Positions 62,074 to 64,000 of a stretch of DNA of 64,000 nucleotides are shown here, one piece after another. The translations under genes and the position numbers were made by a program. Position 1 is the first letter of the stretch. Every line of letters starts with the position of its first letter. Origin of the DNA: Gibbula magus. Its lineage: Eukaryota; Mollusca; Gastropoda; Trochida; Trochidae. A model generated the notes under the pieces. It saw only the letters and a list, made by a program, of their open reading frames with translations, ran no database searches and was not told the DNA's origin. Where the stretch lies: NCBI GenBank assembly GCA_936450465.1, contig CAKZFU010000091.1:124001-188000 (forward strand). The letters are read 5' to 3'.

Positions 62074-63619
62074 AACTCGGAGTTTAGTTACGTCATTTTT
62101 TAAGAAATCCATTTTCCCCATGAATTTGGCCTCAAAACACTCTAAACACTTTTAATATCATTACAAACAAATTCTTAAATGTCTTTTCCAGAAATATCCT
62201 TTATTTTGAATTTTCTAAAAAAATATGAAAAAAGTACGTACCTAAACTCGGAGATTAGGTACGTCATTTTGGGTGAAATCCATTTTCCCCATGAATTTGG
62301 CCTCAAACAACTCTAAATACGTGTAATATCATTACAAACACACTCTTAAATGTCTTTTCCAGAAATATCCTTTATTTTGATCTTTTTTTTTAAAAATGTA
62401 AAAGTACGTACCTAAACTCGCAGTTTAGGTACGTCATTTTGGGTGAAATCCATTTTCCCCATGAACTTGGCGTCAAACCACTCTAAACACGTGTAATATC
62501 ATTACAAACACACTCTTAAATGTCTTTTCCAGAAAAAGCCTTTATTTTGATTTTTTTCCAAAAAAATTAAAAAAGTACGTACCTAAATTCGGAGTTTAGG
62601 TACGTCACTTTGGGTGAAATCCATTTTCCCCATGAATTTGGCCTCAAAACACTCTAAACACGTGTAATATCATTACAAACACACTCTTAAATGTCTTTTC
62701 CAGAAAAAGCCTTTATTTTGAATTTTTTTTAAAAAAATGTAAAAGTACGTACCTAAACTCGCAGTTTAGGTACGTCATTTTGGGTGAAATCCATTTTCCC
62801 CATGAATTTGGCCTCAAAACACTCTAAACATGTGTAATATCATTACAAACACACTCTTAAATGTCTTTTCCAGAAGAAGCATTTATTTTGATTTTTTTCA
62901 AAAAAAAATGAAAAAAGTACGTAGCTAAACTTGGAGTTTAGGTACGTCATTTTGGGTGAAATCCATTTTCCCCATAAAATTGGCCTCAAACCACTCTAAA
63001 CACGTGTAATATCATTACAAACACACTCTTAAATGTCTTTTCCAGAAAAAAACCTTTATTTTGAACGATTTCAAAAAAAAGGAAAAAGTACGTACCTAAA
63101 CTCGCAGTTTAGTTACGTCATTTTTTAAGAAATCCATTTTCCCAATGAATTTGGCCTCAAAACACTCTAAACACTTTTAATATCATTACAAACAAATTCT
63201 TAAATGTCTTTTCCAGAAATATCCTTTATTTTGAATTTTCTAAAAAAATATGAAAAAAGTACGTACCTAAACTCGGAGATTAGGTACGTCATTTTGGGTG
63301 AAATCCATTTTCCCCATGAATTTGGCCTCAAAGCACTCTAAACACGTGTAATATCATTACAAACACACTCTTAAATGTCTTTTCCAGAAATAGCCTTTAT
63401 ATTGATTTTTTTCAAAAAAAAAATGAAAAAAAGTACGTACCTAAACTCAGAGTTTAGGTACGTCATTTTTGGTGAAATCCATTTTCCCCATGAATTTGGC
63501 CTCAAACCACTTTAAACACTTGTAATATCATTACAAACACACTCTTAAATGTCTTTTCCAGAAGAAGCCTTTATTTTGAATTTTTTTCAAAAAAATGAAA
63601 AAAGTACGTACCTAAACTT
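62074..63619 (-). repeat. Satellite resembling 48.7-49.3 kb
   Basis: Units with aaacaaattcttaaatg, gaattttctaaaaaaatatg, ggagattagg, aaatagcctttatattg and ctcagag repeat the series found before insert copy 3. Two gtcattttttaagaaatcc units (62,095 and 63,119) lie about 1,024 bp apart. The segment leads into insert copy 4. Confidence 0.78.
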
Positions 63620-63627
63620 GGAGTTTA

Positions 63628-63761
63628 TTTTTCAACAAATGTACGCTTGTCTTTATGAAGTTGTGAGATTTATATATTCATCAAAATATTACCTTTTTTA
63701 TTATCTTTAACTTGACTGTGTTTTAATCATTTATTAGTAGCATATTTGTGTAAAGGGGGTA
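63628..63761. mobile_element. 134-bp non-satellite insert, copy 4
   Basis: Flanked by GGAGTTTA at 63,620-63,627 and 63,762-63,769. It shares gatttatatattc and cttgactg with copy 3, with a private cctttttta. The preceding monomers (aaatagcctttatattg, centre ctcagag, ccactttaaacacttg) are those before copy 3, so this copy derives from that context although 14 kb away. One monomer fewer separates it from that marker. Confidence 0.8.
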
Positions 63762-64000
63762 GGAGTTTAGGTACGTCATTTTGGGTGAAATCCATTTTCC
63801 CCATGAACTTGGCGTCAAACCACTCTAAATACGTGTTATATCATTACAAACACACTCTTAAATGTCTTTTCCAGAAAAAGCCTTTATTTTGAATTTTTTC
63901 CAAAAAAATGAAAAAAGTACGTACCTAAACTTGGATTTTAGGTACGTCATTTTTTTTAAAATCCATTTTCCACATGAATTTGGCCTCAAAACACTCTAAA
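63762..64000 (-). repeat. Satellite after insert copy 4, running off the window
   Basis: Begins with the second GGAGTTTA and continues with aacttggcgtc, acgtgttatatc and an aacttggattttagg unit, as after copies 1-3, then cattttttttaaaatcc. The array is cut by the window edge and so continues beyond it. Confidence 0.85.

Larger units (their letters stand above)
23574..64000 (-). repeat. Satellite array, right block (same monomer, reverse orientation)
   Basis: The same satellite as the left block, reverse-complemented throughout: monomers read ccagaagaagccttt and gtgtaatatcattac on the given strand. The first complete unit is 23,697-23,867 (171 bp). About 230 monomers by length. Subtypes are more diverse than on the left: palindrome centres include ctcggag, ctcgcag, cttggag, ctcggat and ggagatt, and aacttggcgtc alternates with aatttggcctc. 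The only non-satellite DNA is the four copies of a 134-bp insert. The block runs off the window edge. Confidence 0.98.

Noticed and set aside
1..64000. Telomeric repeats, rRNA, tRNA or LTR/LINE coding remnants
   Set aside because: None seen on reading both strands. Every stretch outside the four inserts aligns by eye to the monomer.

Overview
This window is one uninterrupted block of eukaryotic satellite DNA. A single AT-rich monomer of about 170 bp (169-173 bp; roughly 370 copies, judged by length) fills all 64 kb. The only other sequence is a 134-bp insert present four times. I see no protein-coding gene, RNA gene, CRISPR array or bacterial signal. The short open frames (at most 75 codons) are translations of satellite. 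Monomer length, lack of genes, higher-order repeats and an internal orientation switch fit a centromeric, pericentromeric, knob-like or subtelomeric heterochromatin array of an animal or plant. I do not recognise the satellite family and cannot name the taxon.

Monomer anatomy, in left-block orientation: a TTCTGGAA site (bases 10-17 of the first copy); ACACGTGT, holding a CACGTG E-box/G-box (50-57); a dimorphic segment reading cacccaaaa or cataaaaa; a 29-bp palindrome (110-138) with 14-base arms ACGTACCTAAACTC / GAGTTTAGGTACGT around one central base; then a T-tract/A-tract of about 30 bp.

Layout. Bases 1-23,573 hold monomers in one orientation: mixed subtypes with a 678-bp four-monomer repeat (681-2,036); an indel-rich patch (about 8,050-9,520); a higher-order repeat mosaic (11,886-17,674) built from 6-, 9- and 10-monomer versions of one unit, and a further related block to 19,373; an 853-bp five-monomer duplication (19,374-21,079); and diverged monomers (22,590-23,573). 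At 23,573, exactly at the centre of a monomer palindrome, the array flips, and every monomer to 64,000 is in the opposite orientation. The right block holds many local duplications with offsets of 684, 685, 858, 1,023-1,024, 1,360, 2,370 and 2,899 bp.

The 134-bp insert lies at 45,759, 48,129, 49,471 and 63,628. Each copy sits at the same point of the satellite palindrome between 8-bp direct repeats (GGAGTTTA; GGGGTTTA on the left of copy three). This looks like one transposition into a monomer, later multiplied with the surrounding satellite.

All coordinates were counted by hand. Junctions of features given at single-base precision should be right to within a few bases; higher-order repeat edges marked approximate may be off by tens of bases.
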